Notes: generated by a model from the letters alone, not told the origin. A stretch of 64,000 bases of DNA from Chryseobacterium antibioticum (GCF_012927325.1 NZ_JABBGI010000005.1:1-64000), one strand, 5' to 3'; counted from the first letter of the stretch, positions 55,076-62,728 are shown. Program-made: numbers and translations.

Positions 55076-55900
55076 TTAAGATTTCCGATTTCTAATGATT
55101 AATTCCAAGTTTATAATTAGAAAGTGAAGGAAAACTCCTATTCCAATACAATATATTATGATGTAATGAAAAGTGTAGAATATATTTGCCATTGGTGTTA
55201 ATGGAGACATGTTCCCCGTAAATATTGAAGATATACTATAAGGAAGTAATGTTGCATAAGTCCAAAAATTATTTCTATCTAATTCAGCTTTTTTAACTTT
55301 ATAATAGTGTAATTCATTTTTAAGGTAGTTAATATCTTCGTTTATTACACTTCCAAACTTCATGGAATCTAATCCAGTCTGACTTCCACCTTTGTATAAT
55401 TTCTTTTTTAGAAGACCTCTTTTATCAAATATGTAAATAGTTGCTGTAAGATCATTATTTCTACTAGGAATACTAAAATTAAAATCTGAATGTATTATAC
55501 TACTGTCTGTAAAAGTTAATTGTTTTAATTCTTTTAATGACTTATTTAAAATCGTATAATTTGAGGATTTAATATTTTCGAGATATTTAATCTCATAAGG
55601 AATATTCTTAGAGTCATCAAGCCACTCATTAAACACCACTTGTTTTCGACTATCACGAATAGCAGTTTTAAATTCAAAACTAGCTGGATTACTTTTGAGC
55701 ATTAAGGTATATAGAAAAGGAAAGACTACTAAATGTAAAGTTAATATGATTGAAAGACATGAAATTGCATATTTAGATTTCTGATACTTTTTAGAAATCC
55801 TGTACAGATAAACACAGAATGATAAAATAATTAAGATTAAGAATGTTGTTGAAAAAAATTCACCAATACCAAATGATATGTTAATTAAGGTTAGTATCAT
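55076..55900 (-). CDS. Membrane protein of unknown function
   Basis: 274 aa with spans near residues 1-30 ('ILTLINISFGIGEFFSTTFL', 'LIILSFCVYLYRI'), 45-70 ('AISCLSIILTLHLVVFPFLY') and 235-265 ('NIFYTFHYIIIYCIGIGVFL'). A periplasmic or cytoplasmic middle holds 'NEWLDDSKNIPYEIKYLENI' and 'FDKRGLLKKKLYKGGSQTGL'. The first 20 codons and the upstream 40 bp are repeated as a fragment at 41440-41501. It is divergent from the small gene at 56011. Confidence 0.6.
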   Translation of the reverse strand: MILTLINISFGIGEFFSTTFLILIILSFCVYLYRISKKYQKSKYAISCLSIILTLHLVVFPFLYTLMLKSNPASFEFKTAIRDSRKQVVFNEWLDDSKNIPYEIKYLENIKSSNYTILNKSLKELKQLTFTDSSIIHSDFNFSIPSRNNDLTATIYIFDKRGLLKKKLYKGGSQTGLDSMKFGSVINEDINYLKNELHYYKVKKAELDRNNFWTYATLLPYSISSIFTGNMSPLTPMANIFYTFHYIIIYCIGIGVFLHFLIINLELIIRNRKS

Positions 55901-55944
55901 ATTAAGTTATTTATATAAAAATAAAGGAGATTACAATATATTAC

Positions 55945-55960
55945 TTACGGTTTTCCGTAA
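55945..55960. promoter_or_regulatory. Palindromic operator candidate TTACGG-N4-CCGTAA
   Basis: Second copy of the palindrome seen at 54186, located between the divergent starts at 55900 and 56011. Confidence 0.45.
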
Positions 55961-56010
55961 GGTAAGAAGTTTAAATTACCTTAAATTTAGTATATTAAAT
56001 AAATTTTATT

Positions 56011-56157
56011 ATGGAAAAAATTAAAGCAATTAAGCCGGGTCCAAAGCCCAATAAGCCTGACGGAACCCCTGACAGAAGAAGAAGAGTTACACCGGAAGTA
56101 AAGCCAAAACATCCGGATTTAAAACCTCACAAGCACAAACCTGGAGATTCAAAATAA
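56011..56157 (+). CDS. Small basic proline-rich protein (48 aa)
   Basis: ATG-start frame of 48 codons: 'MEKIKAIKPGPKPNKPDGTP', then 'DRRRRVTPEVKPKHPDLKPH' and a 'KHKPGDSK' end. Very rich in Lys, Pro and Arg. It has a plausible start region and its own terminator 14 bp downstream (56169-56199). Unstructured, probably nucleic-acid or ribosome associated, or a surface peptide; no family known to me. Confidence 0.55.
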   Translation: MEKIKAIKPGPKPNKPDGTPDRRRRVTPEVKPKHPDLKPHKHKPGDSK

Positions 56158-56168
56158 TCTCACCCCGC

Positions 56169-56199
56169 CACCGCACGAATCATTTCGTGTGGTTTTTAG
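56169..56199 (+). terminator. Rho-independent terminator
   Basis: CCACCGCACGAA / TTCGTGTGGT (one G:T pair) with a TCAT-type loop and T5. A related stem with the same flank (TTTTTAG.ATTATAAAT.AAACATT) recurs at 56476-56530. Confidence 0.75.
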
Positions 56200-56229
56200 C
56201 ATTATAAATCAAACATTCTAAAAAATCTA

Positions 56230-56472
56230 AACATCAACAAAACCCCAACACAAAGCCTATAGGCACTTCCGAAGAGTCTACAAGCATTTCACCAACCCTC
56301 TGGAGGGTCTTTCCAACGGCCTCTACCCCCTTGAGGAACGGGCCGACCCCCCTTACCCAAGGGGGTAGAACCGGTTATGTAAGAGGCTAAAGAGACTTCC
56401 GAACAGCCTTCAGACCGTTATCCAAGGGAGTGCAGCCCCTTGTCATACTCCCCTGAGGAGGTTATGCTCCCC
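56230..56472. other. GC-rich structured non-coding stretch
   Basis: About 240 bp, unusually GC-rich for this genome. It contains several hairpins, for example CCCTCTGGAGGG and TACCCCCTT...AAGGGGGTA-type pairings (56320-56370), and paired 'ACTTCCGAA.AG' segments near 56265 and 56393. No open frame of interest. It is bracketed by the two related terminator copies. Confidence 0.5.
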
Positions 56473-56577
56473 CTACCGCACGATTGTATCGTGTGGCTTT
56501 GGTTTTTAGTATTATAAATTAAACATTATAATAATATAATCTAAAAGCCAAAGCCACACGATACAATCGTGCGGTAG
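56473..56577. repeat. Perfect 30-bp inverted repeat, 45-bp spacer
   Basis: Left arm 56473-56502 and right arm 56548-56577 are exact reverse complements (CTACCGCACGATTGTATCGT...CTTTGG). Each arm is itself a stem (CCGCACGAT / ATCGTGTGG). The spacer is AT-only apart from two bases. It lies at the 3' end of the minus-strand leader-peptide pseudogene and can serve as a two-way terminator. Confidence 0.9.
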
Positions 56578-56778
56578 CTGGGACCTTAGCGTCACAATAT
56601 CTGCTCGTACAATAGCTTCCTGTCTGATGATAACAGCAAATGTAATCGTTATTAGGACCATGTGATCCTCCACAAGCGGGTCCTGTTGGGTCTGTCGGCT
56701 CTAAACCTACACCAGTACTACCGTCGATACCTCCAGCTGCAAAAGTTGATTTTAATTTTCTCTCGTTAATTTTTTCAT
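56519..56778 (-). pseudogene. Double-glycine leader peptide (bacteriocin-like) gene with frameshift
   Basis: ATG at 56778 gives 'MKKLTREN' and a stop. Adding one base restores 'MKKLTREx-LKSTFAAGG', a typical Bacteroidota GG-leader ('KLtReeLK.i.GG'), followed by a cysteine-rich core 'IDGSTGVGLEPTDPTGPACG', then 'GSHGPNNDYICCYHQTG' and 'SYCTSRYCDAKVP'. The frame then reads on through the inverted repeat to 56519. GG-leaders are cut by C39 peptidase-ABC exporters to release small natural products. None is in the window. The gene is therefore a broken precursor. Confidence 0.65.
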
Positions 56779-57074
56779 AGTAATTCTTTTAAATTCGATT
56801 TGAAGGATAAGAACAATTCTCGAATAAATGATTTAAAATAAAAACCTAAAATATTATGGATACTATAAAATTAAATATTTCAAAGGTTAATTTTCCAAGA
56901 AACAGTAAATAGACAAGATGACGATACACCCATACAAACCATTGGATAAATGTAAAATTGATCATCAATAACCTTGACTAAAATTAATTACGGCGACCCA
57001 CAACAAATCACTGCCCAGAATCTGGGGGAATGTCTACTATTTGCTTTTGTCAATTATTTTCACTATCTTGTAAC

Positions 57075-57239
57075 ATGAAAAAAATTGAAAATCAAGGGAG
57101 TATAACCCATGCAGGCAGAATGAACGAACGAACAAGAGCGATGGAAGTTCTTGAAAAAGCCAAGCAAACACAGGGGAAAATTACCTTTCTGAGACAAGGT
57201 GTCGGGAGAAACTTTAAGCCAAAAACTGAGGAATCGTAA
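57075..57239 (+). CDS. Small basic protein (54 aa)
   Basis: From the ATG at 57075: 'MKKIENQGSITHAGRMNERT', 'RAMEVLEKAKQTQGKITFLR', and 'GVGRNFKPKTEES'. The frame opens 15 codons earlier, but this ATG gives a coherent soluble helix-rich protein. It is followed 47 bp later by another small gene and then a terminator, so they form a two-gene unit. No family recognised. Confidence 0.5.
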   Translation: MKKIENQGSITHAGRMNERTRAMEVLEKAKQTQGKITFLRQGVGRNFKPKTEES

Positions 57240-57286
57240 ATCGAAATTGATTTAATTGATATCTTCAAAGAGTAGTATATTGTCTC

Positions 57287-57454
57287 ATGGACATAGAAGA
57301 ACCCGAAAATAAGATATTAGACGTCGTAAAAGAAAAACACATCCGAACCGGAGGACATAACGGAAATAAGCGGGATGATGTTGATAGGATCCTGAATCTG
57401 TCAATCGACGATCGTAACATATTTCTTCAGCGTATGATTATGCTGCCAACATAA
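57287..57454 (+). CDS. Small protein (55 aa) ahead of a terminator
   Basis: ATG-start frame of 55 codons: 'MDIEEPENKILDVVKEKHIR', 'TGGHNGNKRDDVDRILNLSI', 'DDRNIFLQRMIMLPT'. Codon pattern looks genuine and the TAA is directly followed by an intrinsic terminator at 57455. Probably cytoplasmic; unknown function. Confidence 0.55.
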   Translation: MDIEEPENKILDVVKEKHIRTGGHNGNKRDDVDRILNLSIDDRNIFLQRMIMLPT

Positions 57455-57485
57455 AACCCCTGCGTTAACAGGGGTTATTTTTATC
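57455..57485 (+). terminator. Rho-independent terminator
   Basis: AACCCCTG / CAGGGGTT with a CGTTAA loop followed by ATTTTTAT, immediately after the 55-aa gene. Confidence 0.85.
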
Positions 57486-57647
57486 TATAGGTGGCGCAAT
57501 AATAAACTTCATCTGGACTGTCGTAATTATACATCTTTCGTATTAAGATTGGTTCTGCCCTGAGTGGTATTCATATTCTCTACACCACTCTTCACCTTAG
57601 TATTTATAATCTCAATAGAGGTTTTAAAGCGATGCTTTAATCTATAA

Positions 57648-58058
57648 CTAATCTAACTTAAAAAAGAAATACACTACGGCTGCCCACTCCTTTTTAATGC
57701 CTCTGGCATAGCCAATAGTACTGCGACTGCTATTTTCAACAGTTCCATCGTCTTTGATATACCCAATGGTTGAACGGCTGCTGTTTTCTACGGTGCCGTC
57801 TTTTTTAACATAACCAACGGTAGAACGGCTTTTGTTTTCTATAGTCCCGTCACTTTTGATATAACCGATGGTCGAGCGGCTTTTATTCTCGATGGTTCCA
57901 TCCGACTTGATGTACCCGACGGTGGAACGGCTGCTGTTTTCAATCGTTCCGTCCGATTTGATGTAGCCTGTCGTGCTGCGGCTTCCCAATTCTATCGTTT
58001 GTGCACTTATCAGGGAAAGGCTGAAAAGAAGGAAACCAATGACTCCTATTTTTTTCAT
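57648..58058 (-). CDS. Secreted repeat protein (beta-flower-like)
   Basis: 136 aa; signal peptide ending 'SLISAQ'. The mature protein consists of about six tandem 17-residue repeats of the form 'SRSTIGYIKSDGTIEN' (residues ~25-120), followed by 'KKEWAAVVYFFFKLD'. Exact repetition in DNA with 51-bp period shows recent expansion. I recall a Bacteroidota family called 5-fold beta-flower with such 'GYI..DGtiEn.s' units; five to six units would close a small propeller-like ring. Likely a small periplasmic or surface module. Confidence 0.75.
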   Translation of the reverse strand: MKKIGVIGFLLFSLSLISAQTIELGSRSTTGYIKSDGTIENSSRSTVGYIKSDGTIENKSRSTIGYIKSDGTIENKSRSTVGYVKKDGTVENSSRSTIGYIKDDGTVENSSRSTIGYARGIKKEWAAVVYFFFKLD

Positions 58059-58141
58059 GATTTTAAAATTTTAAATGGTTATTGTTTTTATTTTTTTTGA
58101 TGTCTTAAAAAAGCGATTCATTTTAAAAAAAACAGCGCCAC

Positions 58142-58384
58142 TTAAGACACTATCCCGCGAAGTGTGTAAGTTAAAAAGTTAGGCTTGGATTTATAATCTG
58201 AGCCTTTTTTCAAAAATAAGGATGGAAATAGTTTTGAGTCACCATCTCGTAAATAGTGTGCTCCTTTTGTATTGTTTGGGTCAGTTACTGCTTCTACGAT
58301 TTGAGCGTGAACTTTTTGTAGATCTTCCTTATTATTGAAATAAAGATTGAATTCTTGAGTTCCGTTAAGGATTTTTATTTTCAT
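58142..58384 (-). CDS. Small hypothetical protein (80 aa)
   Basis: From the ATG at 58384: 'MKIKILNGTQEFNLYFNNKE', 'DLQKVHAQIVEAVTDPNNTK', 'GAHYLRDGDSKLFPSLFLKK', 'GSDYKSKPNFLTYTLRGIVS'. The upstream extension to 58423 is less likely. An alpha/beta mix resembling small immunity-type or DUF proteins; no family recognised. Cytoplasmic. Confidence 0.55.
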   Translation of the reverse strand: MKIKILNGTQEFNLYFNNKEDLQKVHAQIVEAVTDPNNTKGAHYLRDGDSKLFPSLFLKKGSDYKSKPNFLTYTLRGIVS

Positions 58385-58492
58385 ATTAATTCCCACATTT
58401 GAGTGGTTCCTTATATATAACAAAATTCAACAATAAAAACAATTATAAAAGCTACTAAATACTTCCTAAAACTTCCATTATGAGATCCTGCA

Positions 58493-58600
58493 TTATCTCA
58501 TAATATTTGATCGCCAGTAGAAAAAATTCTCATTCAAAATCTTTGCTTTGTCAATCGACAAATAATCTTCTGGCCCGTCTAAAACGTGTCTGATTTTCAT
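58493..58600 (-). CDS. Possible 35-aa protein, coupled to 58597-58731
   Basis: Starts at an ATG that overlaps the previous stop (ATGA): 'MKIRHVLDGPEDYLSIDKAK' then 'ILNENFFYWRSNIMR'. Looks coding in composition but is short; may be a truncated gene. Confidence 0.35.
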   Translation of the reverse strand: MKIRHVLDGPEDYLSIDKAKILNENFFYWRSNIMR

Positions 58601-58731
58601 TTCTTTGAAAAATTATAAATTGAATCTAAATATATTTTAACCTCGTTAAGTTCTATCCCTTTACATGGTAGAAGTTTAAATTTTTCTCCTACAGGAATTG
58701 CAAAATGTCCTTCAATCTGTATTTCGTTCAT
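58597..58731 (-). CDS. Possible 44-aa protein
   Basis: 'MNEIQIEGHFAIPVGEKFKL', 'LPCKGIELNEVKIYLDSIYN', ending 'FSKK'. Its stop overlaps the next start by 4 bp, which supports a real two-gene unit. Nothing else is evident in the 58732-58981 gap except a weak GC hairpin near 58833-58861. Confidence 0.35.
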   Translation of the reverse strand: MNEIQIEGHFAIPVGEKFKLLPCKGIELNEVKIYLDSIYNFSKK

Positions 58732-58981
58732 GTTATCGGTTTTATAATTTTAGTTTCCGAGTATACAAAAGATTAATTATTCAGCAGAAAAGACTAGTGA
58801 TGTTTATTTGAGTTTCATGGTTATTAGTTTTATCCTCGGCTATGGTCGGGGCTTTTTCCCACACATTTTAAATGAAAAAATACTAATTTTGTAAAATATT
58901 AATAATAAAGCTAATAAACAATGTTTATATTTCGATAATATACATTATCTTCACTTTATTAACACCAAATTATATATTTTT

Positions 58982-59332
58982 ATGAAAAAATTACTTTTTA
59001 CATTAATTTGTGCAACTATACTAATTTTTACTAGTTGCTCAAACGATTCTCATCAAGAAAAGGAAGTTCAAGACCAGAATCAGGTGGTAACATCGAAGAA
59101 ATCTGTAAGCAAAACTCAGCAAGAAATCGATAATCTTCTCAAACATTTCACAACAAAGGATTATCATTCCTCTGTTTCCGGCTTAACTAAAGAGGAAGTG
59201 CAAAAAGATATGGCAATGAAATTACTGCCAAAATGCAAACAACTTCTTATGGAAAATGGATATACGGAAGATGCCATTAATAAATTTGATTACAAAACTA
59301 TTATACTTACAGCATTTAACTTAAAAAAATAA
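58982..59332 (+). CDS. Small lipoprotein
   Basis: 116 aa. Lipobox in 'ATILIFTSCSND' (Cys19). The mature part is charged, Gln/Lys-rich ('HQEKEVQDQNQVVTSKKS'), then helical 'QQEIDNLLKHFTTKDYHSSV' and 'KEEVQKDMAMKLLPKCKQLL'. It is 2 bp from the next gene, so they are surely co-transcribed. Periplasmic-side lipid-anchored; could shield or chaperone the secreted product of the next gene. No family recognised. Confidence 0.7.
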   Translation: MKKLLFTLICATILIFTSCSNDSHQEKEVQDQNQVVTSKKSVSKTQQEIDNLLKHFTTKDYHSSVSGLTKEEVQKDMAMKLLPKCKQLLMENGYTEDAINKFDYKTIILTAFNLKK

Positions 59333-59334
59333 TT

Positions 59335-59808
59335 ATGAAAAAGATCTTTTTATCAGTTGCGCTTATATTTGGCGCAGTTAATTTTGCAATGGCAGTCCCA
59401 ACCTTTTATTATAATTTTGGAAGTTACGACGTAGGAGGTTTATTTGTTTATTATTCAAGTCCAACTAATGGAATGGGTTGTTACGATGGAGACATGATTC
59501 CGTTAAAACTGTCAAGTTCAAATGTTCTTACAAATATGAATACTGGTGTTGTAGTTCCAGCTAACCAACTTACACATGCATATGTATGTGGTGCATCTCC
59601 AACGCCGGTATGCAGTACTACAGCGGATGTAGTATTTAGAGGCATGAGATTTTATACTACAATAAGTAATTTCGCGGGGATGGCAGGAACAAGTTGTACA
59701 TATTTTACTCAGGTTCCAACACCTAACGGATGGAAAATAACAATGCCAGGTTTACAAAGTCTAACATTTATAGACCTAGGGTTCATGGCACAATATATTT
59801 ACCAATAA
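59335..59808 (+). CDS. Small secreted cysteine-containing protein
   Basis: 157 aa. The signal peptide is 'IFLSVALIFGAVNFAMA'. The mature part 'VPTFYYNFGSYDVGGLFVYY', 'NGMGCYDGDMIPLKLSSSN', 'HAYVCGASPTPVCSTTADVV' and 'GTSCTYFTQVPTPNGWK' has four cysteines, likely two disulfides. Start 2 bp after the lipoprotein stop, so a secreted protein plus a lipoprotein partner. A terminator follows at 59812. Toxin/immunity-like or structural; unproven. Confidence 0.65.
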   Translation: MKKIFLSVALIFGAVNFAMAVPTFYYNFGSYDVGGLFVYYSSPTNGMGCYDGDMIPLKLSSSNVLTNMNTGVVVPANQLTHAYVCGASPTPVCSTTADVVFRGMRFYTTISNFAGMAGTSCTYFTQVPTPNGWKITMPGLQSLTFIDLGFMAQYIYQ

Positions 59809-59811
59809 GAA

Positions 59812-59840
59812 AAAGAGATCATACTCTCTTTTTTTTTCTA
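59812..59840 (+). terminator. Rho-independent terminator
   Basis: AAGAGA / TCTCTT stem with a long T-run, directly after the secreted-protein stop. Confidence 0.7.
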
Positions 59841-59879
59841 TTTATCCTGAAAAAAACTCAAATTTATAATAAAATAAAA

Positions 59880-60029
59880 AATTCCATTACTGCCCAAATT
59901 GGGTTATTTACATTTGTAGCGTGTAATGAAGATTTTTATCCGGAAGTTGATAAGATGAATGAAATCAGGACAGCAACTGTTGGGAATGGTTCTGGGAATG
60001 CAAACTTAAGGTTCCTACGTTCACGTTGA
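59880..60029 (+). pseudogene. Lipoprotein-like fragment
   Basis: An open frame without an ATG reads 'QIGLFTFVACNEDFYPEVDK' and 'MNEIRTATVGNGSGNANLRF' before TGA at 60029. 'FTFVACNED' looks like a lipobox region. Probably the decayed start of a lipoprotein gene. Confidence 0.25.
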
Positions 60030-60209
60030 AGATGAAGAAGAATAAAAATTCATGATTATAAAACAAATCCTCGAATAATATCGGGGATTTTTACTGTACA
60101 TACTTTTTATTTTCCTCTAAGAAATAAGGTTTACTTTTTCTCTTCTCAATAGCCTCACAGTTTACTGAAAGCCATGAAGTAAAATTATCGAACATCCATC
60201 CACACTCCG

Positions 60210-60278
60210 AAGTCTCCTGACTTTGGAGCCTATTTTAAGGAATTGTTTTTATTTACTTCTTCAAAGTCAGAAGACTTT
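60210..60278. repeat. Inverted pair of AAAGTCnnnnGACTTT motifs
   Basis: AAGTCTCCTGACTTT (60210-60224) and AAAGTCAGAAGACTTT (60263-60278) face each other. A third copy, AAAGTCAGGAGACTTT, is at 60859-60874, followed by a similar .GT.CAACG/ACGTAACG tail. A small dispersed palindromic repeat. Confidence 0.6.
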
Positions 60279-60356
60279 ACGTAACGTGATTTTTTTTAAA
60301 ACAGGATCTTTTACAAGAAATTCCTAAATATTCCGTTTAATTCTTAAATTTGGCTC

Positions 60357-60827
60357 ATGCAAAAGAATCTTTATCTCATCATTATATTATTTTCTCTTAC
60401 CAGTTGCTATACGTATCAGGTAAAAAAGCAAGTGGATCCGGCGACCGACAATAAGGAAGGCTCTAAAAAGAATACAGCTCTTGCTAATAATACTTCCACG
60501 CAAATGAAAAGCACAACCGCTGAATCCCAAAGCCTGAACGCACAACAAACGCCTGTTCCTATCAATGTTCAAGAGACACTTGCCCCTAATAAAAAATTTA
60601 AAATTGACGTTGATGGCAAGAGCTATAAAATAATAGTTGACAAGTGGGAAAGAGACAGTCTGGTTGCCCACCCGATTAGTAATCCTAAAAAAATTCTGAA
60701 ATTCCATAAGAACCAGATCAATGGCGAGAAAATTGCAGAAAAACGCTTTTCACAACCCATAGCTGATATTATTACGGTTACTGTTTATGCCGGAATTGCT
60801 GTTGGCATCTGGTCACTTCTGCGCTAA
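60357..60827 (+). CDS. Lipoprotein with C-terminal membrane span
   Basis: 156 aa. Lipobox 'LFSLTSCYTY' (Cys17). The middle is a low-complexity Thr/Ser/Gln linker ('TSTQMKSTTAESQSLNAQQT'), then a beta strand pair 'KKFKIDVDGKSYKIIVDKWE' and a C-terminal hydrophobic helix 'IITVTVYAGIAVGIWSLL'. A lipid anchor plus a C-terminal span is unusual; it may tether two parts of the envelope. A TAAATTTG box ends 5 bp before the ATG, too close for a normal leader. Confidence 0.65.
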   Translation: MQKNLYLIIILFSLTSCYTYQVKKQVDPATDNKEGSKKNTALANNTSTQMKSTTAESQSLNAQQTPVPINVQETLAPNKKFKIDVDGKSYKIIVDKWERDSLVAHPISNPKKILKFHKNQINGEKIAEKRFSQPIADIITVTVYAGIAVGIWSLLR

Positions 60828-60858
60828 TTTTTTAAACTTTTCCAGTAATTGATTGGCC

Positions 60859-60874
60859 AAAGTCAGGAGACTTT
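60859..60874. repeat. Third copy of the AAAGTC..GACTTT palindrome
   Basis: AAAGTCAGGAGACTTT, 30 bp after the lipoprotein gene. The rest of the 60828-61169 gap is AT-rich and shows no gene. Confidence 0.55.
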
Positions 60875-61169
60875 GTGCAACGGAAATTTTAGTTCCCAAA
60901 ATAAAAAATATTTTAGTCCCTATTTAAATGCTGTATTCCGCGTCAGCTTTATTACTGCGTTGCTAACGAAGAGATTTGTATTTAATGATCTACACTATTT
61001 CTTTGAAAACCTTTATTAGAGACTTTCACTTAGTTGGTCTTTTTTATGGCTCAGAGACTTCGTCTTTGAATTGCAGAATTCTATCCACCAGTTTATTAAG
61101 TTCTCAATCGTACAGCAAAATCGTAATTACTAAAATTTGCTGTATCTTGGTAGTACCCAACACCTATTT

Positions 61170-61622
61170 ATGAAAATCATCAATTACACAAAAATTTTCA
61201 GAGAAGATTGCCTCCAAATCTTCAGAAGTAATTTACCTAAATTTTTTGCTATCGAAGAATTGCAACTTTTTGAAAGCTTTCTGAATGATGATACCGAAGA
61301 GAACTACTTCGTGGTGAAAATCGATGGTCAGGTAGTAGGATGTGGTGGATTTTTTTTAGATACCAAGAATAATGTGGCAGGATTATCCTGGGGAATGGTT
61401 CATGCCGACCATCATGGAAAAGGAATAGGAAAAGCATTTACCCAATATAGGCTTGATTTGTTAAAAAAGAGCTACCCTTCCCTGCCCTACAAAATTGAAA
61501 CCTCGCAGCATACCGCGGAATTTTATAAAATGAATGGTTTTAGAACAGTAGAGATCGTGCCGGATGGATTTAGTAAAGGAATTGATAAATACACCATGAT
61601 CATGGAAGTAACTGAACGTTAG
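61170..61622 (+). CDS. GNAT-family N-acetyltransferase
   Basis: About 150 aa from the ATG at 61170. 'KIDGQVVGCGGFFLDTKNNV', 'AGLSWGMVHADHHGKGIGKA' with the acetyl-CoA pyrophosphate loop (HHGKGIGKA, the Q/RxxGxG/A motif with H for the usual Q/R), and 'KIETSQHTAEFYKMNGFRTV' (motif B). It transfers acetyl from acetyl-CoA to an unknown amine. Cytoplasmic; 31 bp before the next gene, so possibly co-transcribed. Confidence 0.82.
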   Translation: MKIINYTKIFREDCLQIFRSNLPKFFAIEELQLFESFLNDDTEENYFVVKIDGQVVGCGGFFLDTKNNVAGLSWGMVHADHHGKGIGKAFTQYRLDLLKKSYPSLPYKIETSQHTAEFYKMNGFRTVEIVPDGFSKGIDKYTMIMEVTER

Positions 61623-61653
61623 CAGAAATTTCAGAACACAATAACAATTAAAT

Positions 61654-62334
61654 ATGAAAATAATACTTAGCTATCTATTGATTGTACTATATACCCTTGC
61701 AAGCGGTCAGGAAAAATCAATCATTAATGATCTGAAATTTTCTAACTATTCCGGGCATCCCAAAAAAATTACGGAGATCATCACTTTTTCAACCCAGAAC
61801 ATAGACAAAAGTATTTATTATTTTGACAAAGATGGTTTTCTGACAAAAACTGAGCGCTATAATGCAACCCAAAGCGAATTTCCTGATAAAAGATTGATAA
61901 GTGACCTTATTACCTATGATTCAAAGAATAAAGCCAAACGCTGTTTCGAAGCCGTTAATCCCGGAAGTAAGAAGATACAAGCTAAAGGCTATTTTGAAAA
62001 AATTTCCGATTCTTTGTATAAGAGAGTTTCAAATTCTGACACTCCCTCTATGTTGCTCAACAAGTTATTTTATTTTGACAAAAATAACCGCCTTATAAAA
62101 ACAGAAGAAACCGGAAATTTTAATGGAACCCCCATTAAGAATGTCATTATTTATACGTATATCAATGCCGTAAAAAATGAAATGCTTTTTGAGGATTTAA
62201 TCACTCAGAAAAAATCCAGAATCATTTATAAGAACGTAAAACTTGACTCACATGCCAATTCCGTTTATGAAGAATTGTTTGATGATCATGGAATTTTACA
62301 ACAAAAAATAGAAAGAGAATTTGAATATTATTAA
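61654..62334 (+). CDS. Secreted hypothetical protein
   Basis: 226 aa; signal peptide 'ILSYLLIVLYTLASGQ'. The mature protein has repeated short strands with turns of the type 'YYFDKDGFLTKTERYN', 'ITYDSKNKAKRCFEAVN', 'FYFDKNNRLIKTEETGN' and 'ELFDDHGILQQKIERE'. These are YD/RHS-like or 'KxG.ltk...Y' repeats, which form open beta-sheets. Surface or periplasmic, function unknown. Confidence 0.65.
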   Translation: MKIILSYLLIVLYTLASGQEKSIINDLKFSNYSGHPKKITEIITFSTQNIDKSIYYFDKDGFLTKTERYNATQSEFPDKRLISDLITYDSKNKAKRCFEAVNPGSKKIQAKGYFEKISDSLYKRVSNSDTPSMLLNKLFYFDKNNRLIKTEETGNFNGTPIKNVIIYTYINAVKNEMLFEDLITQKKSRIIYKNVKLDSHANSVYEELFDDHGILQQKIEREFEYY

Positions 62335-62377
62335 GGTAAGGATACTTAAAAGGACCTGTTATCCTATTTTATTTATT

Positions 62378-62608
62378 TCATACCGCTGTTTGTCTTTTGT
62401 AGACAAATTTTCCTATCAGAAAACCAATCGACGGAAACAGAAAAGAACCGCACATTCCAATCAATAAGAAGATAAAATCACTGCTAAACAAAGGAAGATT
62501 TATAAAAGCTAAATAAGTCCAATGCATATTAAGCCAATACTCCATCAGGAAAAACCCTAATGCCCAATCATTGCCACCGAATAAAGAAGTATTTCCAAGT
62601 GCCTCCAT
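62378..62608 (-). CDS. Small membrane protein (76 aa)
   Basis: Two hydrophobic segments, 'ALGFFLMEYWLNMHWTYLAF' and 'FIFLLIGMCGSFLFPSIGFL', then a basic end 'GKFVYKRQ'. It is convergent with the secreted protein gene. No family recognised. Confidence 0.5.
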   Translation of the reverse strand: MEALGNTSLFGGNDWALGFFLMEYWLNMHWTYLAFINLPLFSSDFIFLLIGMCGSFLFPSIGFLIGKFVYKRQTAV

Positions 62609-62697
62609 TTGAAATAATATACCCCAATACTAACATGTTATCCTGGTCAAACAAAGATATTGAATATCTTTGTTTAGTATTTACATCATCCTGTTCA

Positions 62698-62728
62698 CAA
62701 AAAGCACTCTATAGCACGAGTGCTTTTT
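62698..62728. terminator. Terminator hairpin
   Basis: AAAAAGCACTC / GAGTGCTTTTT with loop TATAGCAC. It sits in the 62609-62983 gap, which otherwise shows no gene. Confidence 0.7.

Noticed and set aside
59730..59879. Gene overlapping the end of the 59335 secreted protein in another frame
   Set aside because: The first 50 codons are a shadow of the secreted gene and its terminator. Only the lipoprotein-like tail (59880-60029) may be a remnant.
60345..60352. TAAATTTG promoter box for the 60357 gene
   Set aside because: It ends 5 bp before the ATG, so the transcript would be leaderless or start inside the gene. Likely coincidence.
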